Of a DNA stretch of 64,000 nt, positions 46,411 to 55,524 are shown one piece after another. The DNA comes from Actinoplanes flavus (GTDB lineage Bacteria; Actinomycetota; Actinomycetes; Mycobacteriales; Micromonosporaceae). The notes beneath the pieces were generated by a model. That model saw only the letters and a list, made by a program, of their open reading frames with translations, did not search any database and had not been told where the DNA came from. The stretch spans positions 337,244 through 401,243 of the forward strand of contig NZ_JAGFNS010000003.1 in assembly GCF_017592555.1 (NCBI RefSeq), given 5' to 3'. The first letter of the stretch is position 1. Every line of letters starts with the position of its first letter. A program made the translations under genes and the position numbers.

Positions 46411-47118
46411 TCAGTTCCTTGCCGACATGAGGAGTTCGATGCCGTCGAAGAGACGAGACAGACCGGTCTCGAAGGTGACGTCCTCGGCTTCCGGGGCGAA
46501 CACGCCGTCGGCGATCGCGGCGGCCAGTGCCGGGAACCGGTCAGCGGTCACCAGGCTGCCGATCAGAGCGCCGTAGGCGTCCTCGGTCACGTCCGCCTCA
46601 CCGGTGAGCAGGACCGCCATGATCTGCGCCTCGCCGCGCACGTAGTAGAGGGTCGCCATGACCGCTTGGAGGCGCTCGTGGCTGGTGAGCGGTGTGCCGT
46701 CGAAGGCTGACAGGCCGCGGTCCAGCCAGGCGAGCTGACCGGGTTCGAGTGGTGGGCGGCCGGCCGAGGCATGGAGGATCCACGGATGGCGGTGGAAGAC
46801 CGCCTGCAATCCCCGGGCCCACGTCCCGAGACCGACGCGCCATCCGGGCGGCAGCGTCGGCGGCTCGCCCGGTGCGGCGTCCTGCATGAAGACGAGCAGT
46901 TCGTCCTTGCTGGCCACGTGCCGGTAGAGGGACATCGGCGCACTGCCGAGACGCTCGGCGAGACGTGCCATGGAGAGCGCCGCGAGGCCGTCGTGGTCAG
47001 CGATCTCGATCGCGGTGGCGACGATCCGGTCCAGGGTCAACGCCGGCTGCGGGCCGCGGTTGCGGCGCTCCTCCAGACCCCAGAGGACCTTGAGCGTACG
47101 GGGAATCTCCATCGGCAC
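46411..47118 (-). CDS. TetR-family regulator with TetR-type C-terminal domain
   Basis: A 235-residue regulator whose helix-turn-helix begins unusually late (LTLDRIVATAIEIADHDG ... SAPMSLYRHVASKDELL, about 28-75), followed by the TetR_C-type ligand domain with WILHASAGRPPLEPG and the helix FETGLSRLFDGIELL. The GTG at 47118 lies 6 nt after a TAGGAT box. Two palindromic operators are found in the 80-nt gap to the divergent DUF2306 gene, which is its likely target. The ligand is unknown. Confidence 0.87.
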   Translation of the reverse strand: MPMEIPRTLKVLWGLEERRNRGPQPALTLDRIVATAIEIADHDGLAALSMARLAERLGSAPMSLYRHVASKDELLVFMQDAAPGEPPTLPPGWRVGLGTWARGLQAVFHRHPWILHASAGRPPLEPGQLAWLDRGLSAFDGTPLTSHERLQAVMATLYYVRGEAQIMAVLLTGEADVTEDAYGALIGSLVTADRFPALAAAIADGVFAPEAEDVTFETGLSRLFDGIELLMSARN

Positions 47119-47124
47119 GGACTC

Positions 47125-47130
47125 ATCCTA
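47125..47130 (-). promoter_or_regulatory. -10 box of the TetR gene at 46411
   Basis: TAGGAT ends 6 nt before GTG 47118; leaderless transcription is likely. Confidence 0.45.
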
Positions 47131-47148
47131 GGCACTTCCCCGTTTATT

Positions 47149-47183
47149 GCGTATGGCATACGCTCTATGCGTATCACATACGC
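47149..47183. promoter_or_regulatory. Two 15-bp TetR operators
   Basis: GCGTATGGCATACGC (47149-47163) and GCGTATCACATACGC (47169-47183) share perfect GCGTAT/ATACGC arms and are 20 bp apart centre to centre, i.e. on nearly the same face of the helix. They lie between the TetR gene and the divergent membrane-protein gene. Confidence 0.8.
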
Positions 47184-47198
47184 AGTTAGGAGCGTGAC

Positions 47199-47915
47199 GT
47201 GACTCGATGGTGGCAGCGCCCGTGGATCGTTCCTTTCGCGGCGATCGTGGTGATCTTCGTGGCCTTCTCGATCCCGCCGTATCTGAGCTTCGACCCGGCG
47301 CGATCCCGCGTCCCGCAGCCACCGGAGCTCGGCGTCGCGCACTTCTGGCTGCTCGTGCCGCACGTGCTGTTCGGCAGCGTGGCTCTGATCAGTTCGGTCT
47401 TCCAGATCTGGCCATGGTTCCGCCGCCGGCATCCGGTCGCACACCGGCGGCTCGGCCGGGTCTACGTGTTCGGTGGCGTCCTGCCCGCCGGTGTCGCGGC
47501 CCTCACGATCGGCTCGCTCACCCCGTTCGGACCGGCCACCCGGGCCAGCAATGTGCTGCTCGCGGCAGTCTGGCTCTACGTGACCGTGAAAGGCTGGCAG
47601 GCCGCCCGCCGACGCCGGTTCGGCGAGCACCGCCGGTGGATGATCCGCAGCTTCGCTCTCACCGCCTCGATCATCACCAACCGTATCTGGGGCGCGATCT
47701 TCGTGATAGGCCTGATGCCACAGCTGGAGACGACCTTCCACGGGGATGAAGGACTCCTGGCATGGGTGGCCTCGGCCGCGACGGCCTGGCTCGGGTGGAC
47801 CATTCCACTGCTCATCGCCGAGTGGTGGCTGGAGCGCGATCGTTCCCGCCGTGGGGCGGGGCCCCGCCGAAGCGCCGAGCCGGCTGAGCCCTGGGATCGG
47901 ATCACCGCCTCATAG
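47199..47915 (+). CDS. DUF2306 family membrane protein
   Basis: A 238-residue protein with six or seven hydrophobic segments and the family signatures HRRLGRVYVFGG and RRRFGEHRRWMIRSFALT, where the histidines and arginines are conserved. Function of the family is unknown. The GTG at 47199 has AGGAG 8 nt upstream. Expression is probably repressed by the divergent TetR protein, so the protein may answer to the same small molecule. A strong hairpin ends the transcript. Confidence 0.82.
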   Translation: MTRWWQRPWIVPFAAIVVIFVAFSIPPYLSFDPARSRVPQPPELGVAHFWLLVPHVLFGSVALISSVFQIWPWFRRRHPVAHRRLGRVYVFGGVLPAGVAALTIGSLTPFGPATRASNVLLAAVWLYVTVKGWQAARRRRFGEHRRWMIRSFALTASIITNRIWGAIFVIGLMPQLETTFHGDEGLLAWVASAATAWLGWTIPLLIAEWWLERDRSRRGAGPRRSAEPAEPWDRITAS

Positions 47916-47937
47916 CCGGGCCGCCGAGCCGGATACG

Positions 47938-47968
47938 CGAGTCGCCCGGCAGCGCACCGGGCGACTCG
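47938..47968. terminator. Bidirectional terminator between DUF2306 and chitinase genes
   Basis: CGAGTCGCCCGG-CAGCGCA-CCGGGCGACTCG, a perfect 12-bp stem between two convergent genes, 22 nt after one stop and 17 nt from the other. Confidence 0.75.
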
Positions 47969-47984
47969 CTCCACAGGACTCAGA

Positions 47985-49439
47985 TCAGCCGGTGAACTCG
48001 GCGAAGATCTTGCTGAACTCGTACGGCTGCTGGGTGATGTTCGTGCACTGGAACAGCGCGCCCGTGCAGGCGTTGCGGTCCCGGGTCATCTCCCAGAAGG
48101 AGAGCTCACCGAGGCGGTTTCGCTGGGCGAACTCGACCAGGTCACGGGCGTCCGACTGATCGAAGACGCCGTTGTCGTCGTTCACGCCGAGCATCGGCGT
48201 GACGCCGATCATGCGCCACAGCTCGGCGCTGCTCATGCTCGGGTAGAGCGCGGCGAGTTGGTTGTAGGTGCCCTGCGCGGCCTGCTGCGCGAAAGCGCCG
48301 TAGTCGCCGCTCTGGTAGTAGTCCATCGCCATGAGGTTGACCACGTCCAGGCTCACCCCGGCGTCACGTGCGGACCGCACGACGTTGAGGCCGTTGTGGT
48401 CCAGGCCGGTCGGCAGCACCGGCAGGGTCAACGAGACTTTCAGGTCCGGATTGCCGGCCTGCAGCAGCGCCATCGCCTGCGAGCGGCGCGCGATCGAAGC
48501 GGGCTCCGCCACCGCGGCACCCTCGATGTCGAAGTCGATGTACTTCAACCCGTAGGTGCTGATCACCGCCTGATATTCGGCGACCAGGGCGCTCACGTCG
48601 GTGCACGGCTGTGCGAGTTCGGCGCCCGTCGCCCCGCCGAACGAGATCTTGACTTCGCCGCCCGACTCCCGCAGCGCCTCGATCTGGTCCAGGTACCAAC
48701 CTTCGCGCGGGTCGTAGGCGTTGAACCACGACGCCTTGCAGCCGACCGGGGAGGTGATGAAGGCAAGGGTGAAGTTTTTCAGCGTGCTCGCGGTCGCCTC
48801 ATCGGCCAGCACCGGCGTCGGCCAGGCGCCCATGTCCAGGTACGGCGCCACGCTCAGTGTGGGACCGCTCGGAGGCGACGGCGTCAAGGTCGGGGTGGGC
48901 GATGGCGTGGGCGTCGTGGTCGGCGTCGGCGTCGGTGTGGGCGAGGACGTCACGGTGGGCGCGGGCGTAGGCGAGGACGTCCCGGTGGGCGACGGTGTGG
49001 GCGAGGACGTCACGGTGGGCGACGGCGTCGCTGAACCGTCGCAGGACACGCCATTGACGGTGCAGTTGACCGGCGCACCCGAGCCGCCGGAGACCACGAA
49101 CCCGAAGAAGACGCTGCCGCCCGCCGGGACCGTACCGTTGTAGTCCTTGTTCCGGGCGATGACATGCTGGCCGCTGACGCTGGTCTGAGCGTCCCAGGCA
49201 CTGGACAGGCCCAGTCCCGGCGGCAGGTCGAACGCCACGGTCCAGCTGCTGATGGCGCTCTGCGTACTGTTGATGATGGTGTATTTCGCCTGGTATCCGG
49301 TACCCCAGTCGCTGTCCTTGCTGAACGCCGCGGTCACGTTTCCGGCAGCCTGGGCCGGCCGGGCCAGGGTCGCCGCGCCGAGGGCCAGAACGGCGGCTCC
49401 GAGGACGGCCAGCTTCCGGGCAAGCCTGCGTCTTGCCAT
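47985..49439 (-). CDS. Secreted GH18 chitinase with N-terminal CBM2
   Basis: A 484-residue exported enzyme. A signal peptide (1-33, ending in PAQA) is followed by a family 2 carbohydrate-binding module (about 34-137, with a Cys pair in [12 protein letters not shown]), a Pro/Thr/Ser linker (138-200) and a GH18 barrel (about 200-484). The catalytic motif is YIDFDIEG with the acid near Glu303. The domain resembles ChiC/ChiD-like actinomycete chitinases that cut chitin. ATG 49439 has GGGAGG 6 nt upstream. Confidence 0.9.
   Translation of the reverse strand: MARRRLARKLAVLGAAVLALGAATLARPAQAAGNVTAAFSKDSDWGTGYQAKYTIINSTQSAISSWTVAFDLPPGLGLSSAWDAQTSVSGQHVIARNKDYNGTVPAGGSVFFGFVVSGGSGAPVNCTVNGVSCDGSATPSPTVTSSPTPSPTGTSSPTPAPTVTSSPTPTPTPTTTPTPSPTPTLTPSPPSGPTLSVAPYLDMGAWPTPVLADEATASTLKNFTLAFITSPVGCKASWFNAYDPREGWYLDQIEALRESGGEVKISFGGATGAELAQPCTDVSALVAEYQAVISTYGLKYIDFDIEGAAVAEPASIARRSQAMALLQAGNPDLKVSLTLPVLPTGLDHNGLNVVRSARDAGVSLDVVNLMAMDYYQSGDYGAFAQQAAQGTYNQLAALYPSMSSAELWRMIGVTPMLGVNDDNGVFDQSDARDLVEFAQRNRLGELSFWEMTRDRNACTGALFQCTNITQQPYEFSKIFAEFTG
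48935..49035 (-). repeat. 30-bp repeats in the chitinase linker
   Basis: Three to four in-frame 30-bp units encode [14 protein letters not shown] decapeptides in the linker between binding and catalytic domains. Confidence 0.8.
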
Positions 49440-49949
49440 GGTCAACCTCCCGATCGGTACCGATATGAGCTACACGCACATCTCGGTATGGAATAGAATG
49501 ATCAGTCCGCATCCCGCGCGAAATCCTCCAGCGCGTGCTGATCCGCACGGGCGGAGAGAATCCGAATGGAGAAGGTCGAGCCGCGCGGAATCAGCGCAGC
49601 CTGCTCAGCCCTCTGCGCAGAGGGTCGCGCGGACGGAAACGGCGGCGCAGACCCGGGCTCTGCGGCCCAACCGTCTCCGCACCCGGGCAGAAGAGTGGCG
49701 CCGGCGACGTCAACCGTGCGCCCACGGGTCACGCTAACCGAACCCGGCGATCGCCTGGCCGGAAATCGGAATGTGCGGGGCGCCCGGCACGGGCTTCCGC
49801 GGGATGCCCTGTGCGGGGAATCGAAACCATCTCGTTCGGCGGGAGAAAGCCGCACGCGCCTTGCTAAGGGTGGGCGGCCGGCGGGTCCCCGTGTAAACCC
49901 GCCGGCCGCCGCTTGAGGGGAAGGTCTGGCACTGCCGATGGCGCCGCGA
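49440..49949. other. Intergenic region upstream of the CBM2-GH18 gene
   Basis: About 500 bases without a convincing gene. The chitinase promoter should lie in the AT-richer part 49445-49510, which contains a CGGTACCG palindrome. A 16-bp perfect palindrome CCCTCTGCGCAGAGGG lies at about 49609-49624. The right end holds the terminator of the HNH gene. Open frames on both strands here have no recognisable domains. Confidence 0.45.
49873..49910 (-). terminator. Terminator of the HNH gene
   Basis: A perfect 14-bp stem (49873-49886 with 49897-49910) and a 10-base loop, about 40 nt past the stop of the HNH nuclease gene on the minus strand. Confidence 0.7.
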
Positions 49950-50390
49950 TCAGGTGAGGGTTACCGCCCAGATCGGGGCGAACGGGGTCACCCGGAGCGG
50001 CATGCGGGCCTCGGCGGGGGTGCGGTCGCGCTTGCGGTTGTTGCAGCGACCGCAAGCCGCGACGGTGTTCAGCCATTCGTTGCGGCCACCTCGCGAGCGG
50101 GGCACGACATGGTCGATGGTCGAGGCGGAGTCACCGCAGTAGGCGCACTTCCGCCCGTCCCGCAGCAGCACACCGGCCCGCGACCACGCCGGCCCGCGCC
50201 CGCGCCGCCACCGCGTCACCACGTAGGAGACCAGCCGCACCACGGTCGGCACCGGGTAGACCCCGATCCGGGTGTCCGGCTGGGCCTCGTGCACCACGGC
50301 GACCTGGCGGAACAACATCCGGATCGCGTGCCGGAGGCTGACCCGGTGCAGCGGCCCGCAGTCGGCATTCAGAACCAGAACCGCACTCAT
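49950..50390 (-). CDS. HNH endonuclease domain protein
   Basis: A 146-residue protein with a C-terminal HNH fold: the zinc Cys pair CAYC, the core IDHVVPRSRGG with the catalytic His, and the second pair in ACGRCNNRKR. The N-terminal half (MSAVLVLNADCGPLHRVSL ...) is that of the widespread actinobacterial HNH family found as a stand-alone gene. Targets are unknown. ATG 50390 was chosen because the family starts MSAVLVLNA; the upstream open frame is AT-rich leader. No mobile element surrounds it. Confidence 0.85.
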   Translation of the reverse strand: MSAVLVLNADCGPLHRVSLRHAIRMLFRQVAVVHEAQPDTRIGVYPVPTVVRLVSYVVTRWRRGRGPAWSRAGVLLRDGRKCAYCGDSASTIDHVVPRSRGGRNEWLNTVAACGRCNNRKRDRTPAEARMPLRVTPFAPIWAVTLT

Positions 50391-50529
50391 TTCGTCACCC
50401 CCCGGAAAATCGTTTGCGCAATAGGGAATCCACAGGTCAAGGGCGCTCCACCCCGACGGATTCGCTGAGGAGAAAAATAGGCTGCGGCATCGACCACCGA
50501 CAACCGAATAAAGATCCCGCAACGCAGCG

Positions 50530-50550
50530 AGGCCCCGACAAGCGGGGCCT
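50530..50550 (-). terminator. Terminator of idsA
   Basis: AGGCCCCG-CTTGT-CGGGGCCT on the minus strand, an 8-bp stem 22 nt after the idsA stop. Confidence 0.65.
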
Positions 50551-50572
50551 CGGAGGGGGGTGCGTGTTGCGG

Positions 50573-51643
50573 TCAGACGGAACGGCGGGTGGAGGCCTCG
50601 GCCAGGGCGTGCAGGACGGTTCGGGCCTCGTCCTCGATGGGGGCCTCGGCCAGGGCGGTCAGGGCCTCGGTGGTCAGGGTTTCGATCCGGGATTCGGTGG
50701 CGGCCAGGGCGCCCGCTTCCCGGATGATCGTCCGAAGGCGTTCGACGCCGGTGTCGTCCAGGGCCGGGTCGCCGAGGGCCGACTCCAGGTGCTGCCGGGT
50801 GGCCTCGTCCACCGCCTGGTAGGCCGCGGCCACCAGATAGGTTCGCTTGCCCTCGCGAAGGTCGTCGCCGGCCGGTTTGCCGGTCTGGACCGGGTCGCCG
50901 AAGACGCCCAGGACGTCGTCCCGCATCTGGAAGGCCTCGCCGAGCGGCAGGCCGAACGCCGCGTACGACGCGAACACCTCGGGGCCGCCGCCGGCCAGGG
51001 CCGCGCCCAGCAGCAGAGGGCGTTCGACCGTGTACTTCGCCGATTTGAAACGGGCCACCTTGCCGGCGCGTTCCAGGGACGTGTCGCCGGTCGCCTGGGT
51101 GAGCACGTCCAGATACTGGCCGACGGTCACCTCGGTCCGCATCTGGTCGAAGACCGGACGCGCCCGGGCCAGGTCGGCCAGTGCCATCCCGGACGAGTGG
51201 AGCAGCTCGTCGGACCAGACCATGGCCAGGTCGCCGAGCAGCACCGCCGCCGAGTCACCGAACCCGGCCGCCGGGCCCCGCCAGCCCTCGGCCGTGTGCA
51301 GCAGCTCGAACCGCCGGTGCACCGACGGCTCCCCGCGCCGGGTGTCGGACCGGTCCATCAGGTCGTCGTGGATCAGCGCGCTCGCCTGCACCAGCTCCAG
51401 CGCCGAGACGGCCGCCACCACCTCGTCCGAGTCGGCGCCGCCCGCGCCGCGGAAACCCCAGTACGCGAACGCCGGCCGCAGCCGTTTGCCGCCACCGAGC
51501 ACGAACGCCGACACCGCGTCCGCCACCTCGGCCAGCGCCGTGTCGATCTCCAGCAGGTGGGCGCGCTGGGTGGCGAGGAAACCGGAGAGCGCCTTGTCGA
51601 CACGTGTTCGCAGGCCGGCCGACTCGAGCGGAGAGTTCGTCAC
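50573..51643 (-). CDS. idsA: Polyprenyl (geranylgeranyl-type) diphosphate synthase
   Basis: A 356-residue trans-prenyltransferase that condenses isopentenyl diphosphate with an allylic primer, probably to C20. The first Asp-rich motif is DDLMD (93-97) in LIHDDLMDRSDTRRG, the second QMRDDVLGVFGD, and KRLRPAF holds the conserved Lys/Arg. The GTG at 51643 follows a TAGCGT box by 7 nt. It is divergent from metF, as idsA2 and Rv2172c are adjacent in M. tuberculosis, and lies near lycopene cyclase genes for which it could supply the precursor. Product chain length is inferred. Confidence 0.87.
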   Translation of the reverse strand: MTNSPLESAGLRTRVDKALSGFLATQRAHLLEIDTALAEVADAVSAFVLGGGKRLRPAFAYWGFRGAGGADSDEVVAAVSALELVQASALIHDDLMDRSDTRRGEPSVHRRFELLHTAEGWRGPAAGFGDSAAVLLGDLAMVWSDELLHSSGMALADLARARPVFDQMRTEVTVGQYLDVLTQATGDTSLERAGKVARFKSAKYTVERPLLLGAALAGGGPEVFASYAAFGLPLGEAFQMRDDVLGVFGDPVQTGKPAGDDLREGKRTYLVAAAYQAVDEATRQHLESALGDPALDDTGVERLRTIIREAGALAATESRIETLTTEALTALAEAPIEDEARTVLHALAEASTRRSV

Positions 51644-51650
51644 GGAGTCG

Positions 51651-51656
51651 ACGCTA
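51651..51656 (-). promoter_or_regulatory. -10 box of idsA
   Basis: TAGCGT ends 7 nt before GTG 51643; leaderless transcription is likely. Confidence 0.45.
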
Positions 51657-51896
51657 TCTGGTCGTCCGTCCCCCTGTTCGGTCGTATCACCGTGATCCAC
51701 CGGTCGGCCCCACGCGGCCACGGACGGTCACCTGCCCGGAGCGCGCGTCGCGGCCGCGACGGCTCACCCGGATCCCGGGGTACGGCGAAACGGCGCACCT
51801 GATATTGCGGACGCTTCCTCGCGTACCGGAAAAATCAGACCGCCTAGAGTGACCGGCCCGGACGTTCGGGCGGATCATCGAGGGCCGTGTGACCGG

Positions 51897-51902
51897 TAGA
51901 GT
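51897..51902 (+). promoter_or_regulatory. -10 box of metF
   Basis: TAGAGT ends 7 nt before GTG 51910. An identical box occurs at 51845-51850 but has no start codon at the right distance in the metF frame. Confidence 0.45.
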
Positions 51903-51909
51903 GCTCACC

Positions 51910-52833
51910 GTGTCTCTCGGACTTCCCTCCCGGCTTCCCGGCGGGCCGTCGGTCGGTGAGCTGATCCGCGGCCCGGTGCCCACCTTCTCGTTCGAGTTCT
52001 TCCCACCGAAGACGCCGGCCGGTGAGCAGCTGCTCTGGCAGGCGATCCGGGAGCTGGAGTCGCTGCGGCCCAGCTTCGTCTCGATCACCTACGGGGCGGG
52101 CGGCACCACCCGGGACACCACCGTCGCCGTCACCGAACGTGTCGCCACCGAGACGACGCTGCTGCCGATGGCGCACCTCACCGCGGTGAACCACTCCGTC
52201 GCCGAGTTGCGCAACGTCATCGGCCGGCTGGCGGGTGCCGGCATCAGCAACATCCTGGCGGTTCGCGGCGACCCGCCCGGCGACCCGATGGGCGAGTGGG
52301 TGCGGCATCCCGACGGGATCCTGTACGCGGAGGACCTGGTCCGCCTGATCCGTGCGGCCGGTGATTTCAGCGTCGGGGTGGCGGCGTTCCCCTACAAGCA
52401 CCCGCGCTCGGCCGACGTGGAGAGCGACACTCGGCACTTCGTCCGCAAATGCCGGGCCGGGGCGGATTTCGCGATCACCCAGATGTTCTTCGACGCCGAG
52501 GACTATCTACGTCTTCGCGATCGGGTCGCGGCCTCGGGCAGCGACACCCCGATCGTGGCCGGAGTCATGCCGGTGACCCGGATGGCCACCATCGAACGGT
52601 CCGTCCAGCTCTCCGGCGCGGCCTTCCCGCCAGCTCTGCTCGAGCGGTTCGAGCGGGTCGCCGGGGACGAGGAGGCGGTGCGGGCGCTGGGCATCGAGAC
52701 GTGCGTGGAGATGTGTGCCCGGCTTCTGGACGAGGGTGTTCCCGGGATCCACTTCATCACCCTGAACCGGTCCACCGCGACCCGGGAGGTCTGGCAGCAG
52801 CTGGCCCCTGCCGAGGTCGCGACCGCCGCCTGA
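51910..52833 (+). CDS. metF: Methylenetetrahydrofolate reductase
   Basis: A 307-residue TIM-barrel flavoenzyme reducing methylenetetrahydrofolate to methyltetrahydrofolate for methionine synthesis. Signatures are [10 protein letters not shown] near the N-terminus, [30 protein letters not shown] and [11 protein letters not shown] chose the GTG at 51910 over the GTG at 51889 because a TAGAGT box lies 7 nt before it and no ribosome site supports the earlier codon. Divergent from idsA. Confidence 0.92.
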   Translation: MSLGLPSRLPGGPSVGELIRGPVPTFSFEFFPPKTPAGEQLLWQAIRELESLRPSFVSITYGAGGTTRDTTVAVTERVATETTLLPMAHLTAVNHSVAELRNVIGRLAGAGISNILAVRGDPPGDPMGEWVRHPDGILYAEDLVRLIRAAGDFSVGVAAFPYKHPRSADVESDTRHFVRKCRAGADFAITQMFFDAEDYLRLRDRVAASGSDTPIVAGVMPVTRMATIERSVQLSGAAFPPALLERFERVAGDEEAVRALGIETCVEMCARLLDEGVPGIHFITLNRSTATREVWQQLAPAEVATAA

Positions 52834-52949
52834 CCGGTGCGCCCGGTTCCCCGGCATCACGCCCCGTCGCCCGCGGCCAGCTGCCCGGCAACGCTGTCTC
52901 GGGGCCCGCGAGACGGCGCTGGAAGCCAGCCGGGGTTCGGGGGTTCGCC

Positions 52950-53615
52950 GTGACCTGGGATCAGTACGCGGAGGTGTGGGCGGGGCTGCACGGCGGCTTT
53001 GATCCGCGACGGGCGTCGGTGCTGGTGCGTGGGTGGGTGCGGCTGGCGTACCGGATCGGGTCCTGGCTCGGGGCCCGGCGGGTCACGCCGTTCACGGTGA
53101 CCCTCGCCGGGGTGCTGTTCTGCCTGGCCGTGCCGCTCGCCGCGCCGGCCGGGGCGCCCGGTCTCGCGTTCGGCGCCGCGCTGGTGCTGGTCGCGGCGGT
53201 CGCGGACGGGCTGGACGGGGCGGTCGCCGTGATCACCGGGCGGGTCAGCCGGGCCGGATACGTGTACGACTCGGTCGCCGACCGGATCGGTGAGGCCGCC
53301 TGGCTGGCCGCCTTCTGGCTGGCGGGCGCACCGGCCTGGCTCACGGTCGGCGCCGGGGCGGCGAGTTGGCTGCACGAGTACGTTCGCGCGCGGGCCACGG
53401 CCGCCGGCATGCCGGACATCGGCGTCGTCACGGTCGGGGAACGGCCCACTCGCGTCGCCGTCACCGTCGCAGGATTGATCGTCGCTTCGGCGGCCGCCGT
53501 GGTCGCCCCCGGCCGGGTCACCACGGTGCTCGCCGTCACCGTCGCGGCCTGGCTGATTCTCCAGCTCGTCGGGCTGGCGCAGCTCACCGTCGCGGTCCGC
53601 GCCGCCCTCCGCTGA
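52950..53615 (+). CDS. CDP-alcohol phosphatidyltransferase family protein
   Basis: A 221-residue membrane enzyme with the family motif spread over ADGLDGAVAV and GYVYDSVADRIGEA (DxxDG ... G-x3-D-x3-D), and five or six hydrophobic segments. Members join a CDP-alcohol (for example CDP-diacylglycerol) to an alcohol in phospholipid synthesis. The acceptor is not clear. The usual Ala-Arg pair of the motif is partly replaced (AVAVITGRVSRAG), so specificity may differ. The GTG start at 52950 has a G-rich upstream stretch only. Confidence 0.78.
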   Translation: MTWDQYAEVWAGLHGGFDPRRASVLVRGWVRLAYRIGSWLGARRVTPFTVTLAGVLFCLAVPLAAPAGAPGLAFGAALVLVAAVADGLDGAVAVITGRVSRAGYVYDSVADRIGEAAWLAAFWLAGAPAWLTVGAGAASWLHEYVRARATAAGMPDIGVVTVGERPTRVAVTVAGLIVASAAAVVAPGRVTTVLAVTVAAWLILQLVGLAQLTVAVRAALR

Positions 53616-53694
53616 TCCGGCCGGGGCGTTACGCGCACTCGGAGAGCAGCGGTCCGCACCCACCACCGAGATGCGACATCCTGATGGTGATTTT

Positions 53695-54045
53695 TCAGTT
53701 GCGAAGGCGGCGGAGCAGGGCGCTGCCGTCGCCGGCCGCGGGGGTGCGCTGGATGCCGCGGCGGCCCAGGGTGATCCAGATGGAGAGGGTGAGCAGGACC
53801 AGGGCGAAGCCGAAGAGGAGGTCTTCCACCGGGGCGTGGACGAGGCGCCAGCCGATGATCGCCGCCGGGTCGTAGACGACGATCTCGCGCCCGGTCAGAA
53901 TGCCGTTCGATATCAACTGAAACGTGAAGATGATCGGGTATGTCGCCCAGAACACCAAACGGGTGACTAAACGGGTACGAAGGACGAACAGGTCGATCGC
54001 CACCACGACAACGACGCCGAGAAGTGCTGCTGTGGTGTATGTCAC
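53695..54045 (-). CDS. Lycopene cyclase domain protein, second subunit
   Basis: A 116-residue membrane protein with three hydrophobic segments. The stretch NGILTGREIVVYDP and the acidic VHAPVEDLLFG match the lycopene cyclase domain family (CrtYd-like half of the heterodimeric actinobacterial cyclases). The GTG start overlaps the stop of the first subunit (GTGA). The two subunits together would cyclise lycopene ends. It lies 80 nt from the convergent CDP-alcohol transferase gene. Confidence 0.85.
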   Translation of the reverse strand: MTYTTAALLGVVVVVAIDLFVLRTRLVTRLVFWATYPIIFTFQLISNGILTGREIVVYDPAAIIGWRLVHAPVEDLLFGFALVLLTLSIWITLGRRGIQRTPAAGDGSALLRRLRN

Positions 54046-54374
54046 AATTCCTCGTCTCCAGCCGGGCGGCGCAGTACGGCCCGGACCGCCTCGAAGCCGA
54101 GAATGGCGCACAACGGCACGACCAGGAAGAAAAGCACCTCGTCCAGGGGCAGATCGCCGGGCAGGTGAACGCCGGTGATCTGCTCCGGGTCGAATGTCCA
54201 ATGCCCAGCGGCTATGGCGGCCAGATCCCACAGGATGAAGACCGCCGCCACGGGCAGGATCGTCAGGATCAGGCGGCGCCCGCGGCGAAGCACGTTGACC
54301 TTGAGGATCGGCTCCAGCCAGAGTGCCGCCAGCAGGCACCCGGCCAGGACGGACAGGTAGCCGAACTGCCGCAT
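54042..54374 (-). CDS. Lycopene cyclase domain protein, first subunit
   Basis: A 110-residue membrane protein with three hydrophobic segments (about 5-22, 35-55, 80-103). LWDLAAIAAGHWTFDPEQI and LPLDEVLFFLVVPL match the CrtYc-like half of heterodimeric lycopene cyclases; the adjacent gene encodes the other half. The ATG at 54374 is 4 nt from the stop of the upstream DNA-binding protein gene, so all three may be one transcript. No phytoene synthase gene is nearby. Confidence 0.85.
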   Translation of the reverse strand: MRQFGYLSVLAGCLLAALWLEPILKVNVLRRGRRLILTILPVAAVFILWDLAAIAAGHWTFDPEQITGVHLPGDLPLDEVLFFLVVPLCAILGFEAVRAVLRRPAGDEEL

Positions 54375-54378
54375 CCGG

Positions 54379-54729
54379 TCAGAAGCCGAGGGCCTGGGCG
54401 CGCCGCTTCGCCTCGCGGGCGAGCGGGCCGCCGAGGGCGGTGGCGGCGTTCCCGCCGAGGGCCTCGTCCGGTTCGTAGAGCCACCGGAGGGCTTCTTCGT
54501 CGTTGTACCCGGCGTCATGCAGCAGGGTCAGAACGCCGGGCAGGTGCTTGAGCACGGTCGCGTTGGCGACCAGTTCGGCCGGCACCACCCGGATGCCGTC
54601 CCGGCGGACCGCGAGCAGCGCGCGCTCACGGATCAGCTGGTGCACCTTACTGATCGGCACACCAAGCTTTTCGGACACATCCGGCAGGGTGATCCATCCG
54701 GCCGGGCCGGTGGTTACGGGTTCGGTCAC
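54379..54729 (-). CDS. Rv2175c-like DNA-binding protein
   Basis: A 116-residue protein with a MerR/excisionase-like winged helix (WITLPDVSEKLGVPISKVHQ, about 12-31) and a C-terminal helical part (LLHDAGYNDEEALRWLYEPD). It resembles Rv2175c of M. tuberculosis, a DNA-binding substrate of kinase PknL; a PknL-like gene follows 0.8 kb away, divergent, as in mycobacteria. Phosphorylation would be at the N-terminal Thr residues (T2 or TT at 6-7) if conserved. The GTG at 54729 lacks a clear ribosome site. Confidence 0.82.
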   Translation of the reverse strand: MTEPVTTGPAGWITLPDVSEKLGVPISKVHQLIRERALLAVRRDGIRVVPAELVANATVLKHLPGVLTLLHDAGYNDEEALRWLYEPDEALGGNAATALGGPLAREAKRRAQALGF

Positions 54730-54764
54730 CTGTACAGCGTGCCAGACAGATCGGAGGACAGTTG

Positions 54765-55433
54765 ATGAGCCTGTGGCGGAGCATCCGCGGGGAGATGGCC
54801 GGGGCCTGGCGTTCGGTCTGCTACGACCTGGGCCGCCGGCCGGCCGCCGGGGAGCAGCGCCCGGACGTCACCTCGACCGGGATGTCCACCTTTCCGGAGT
54901 CCCTCGTGGATCTGCCGGAGGGACCGCGACGGACCGATGCCCGGCCCCCACGGCGATTTGTCGCGGTTACCACGTTCTGTGCGCTCGGGCTGACCGGCGC
55001 GGCCGGGTCCTATCTGGTCGCCACCACGACGTTCGCCGGGCGGATGGACGATCGGGCGAGCATGCCGCCGGCGGTCGCGGCGCCGCTGCCGGACGAGGCG
55101 GAACCGGTGGGCGGGGTGGCCGGGATGGGCGCCGTGCCGGTGGCCCGGGAGCGACGGCCGCGGGTCGTCACGAAGACCACCCCGGATCCCGTTTCGAGCC
55201 CGGCGCGGACGACCGCACCCACCACCCGGCCGCCGGCCGTCGCGCGGACCTCCGCACCGGGCTGTGACTGCGAGACGCCACCGGCCCCGACACCTACCGC
55301 CGCGCCCTCGGCGACGTCCGCCGAACCGGACATTTCAGTCTCCCCGTCGCCGAGCGAAAGCGTGTCCCCCACCCCGGACATCAGCCGGCCAAGCGGCTCC
55401 GGTGATCGCCGCCACCGCCGCTGGCGTCACTGA
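54765..55433 (+). CDS. Hypothetical membrane-anchored Pro/Thr/Ser-rich protein
   Basis: A 222-residue protein with a polar N-terminus of about 65 residues, a single membrane helix (about 67-88, FVAVTTFCALGLTGAAGSYL), and an extracytoplasmic tail of about 130 residues rich in Pro, Thr, Ser and Ala with a CDC pair in the middle. I recognise no domain. ATG 54765 has CGGAGGA 7 nt upstream. It is divergent from the Rv2175c-like gene and ends 91 nt before the kinase gene. Confidence 0.7.
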   Translation: MSLWRSIRGEMAGAWRSVCYDLGRRPAAGEQRPDVTSTGMSTFPESLVDLPEGPRRTDARPPRRFVAVTTFCALGLTGAAGSYLVATTTFAGRMDDRASMPPAVAAPLPDEAEPVGGVAGMGAVPVARERRPRVVTKTTPDPVSSPARTTAPTTRPPAVARTSAPGCDCETPPAPTPTAAPSATSAEPDISVSPSPSESVSPTPDISRPSGSGDRRHRRWRH

Positions 55434-55524
55434 AGTGCTGGTCACACCGGTCTAGGTACCCGTTTGGACTCAGCTGTGACATCCTGGGTCACCCCCGCTG
55501 GAAAGACACATACACTTCACGCCG

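Noticed and set aside
49440..49949. Small open frames of 110-117 codons on both strands
   Set aside because: No ribosome site, domain or signal; composition like other shadow frames.
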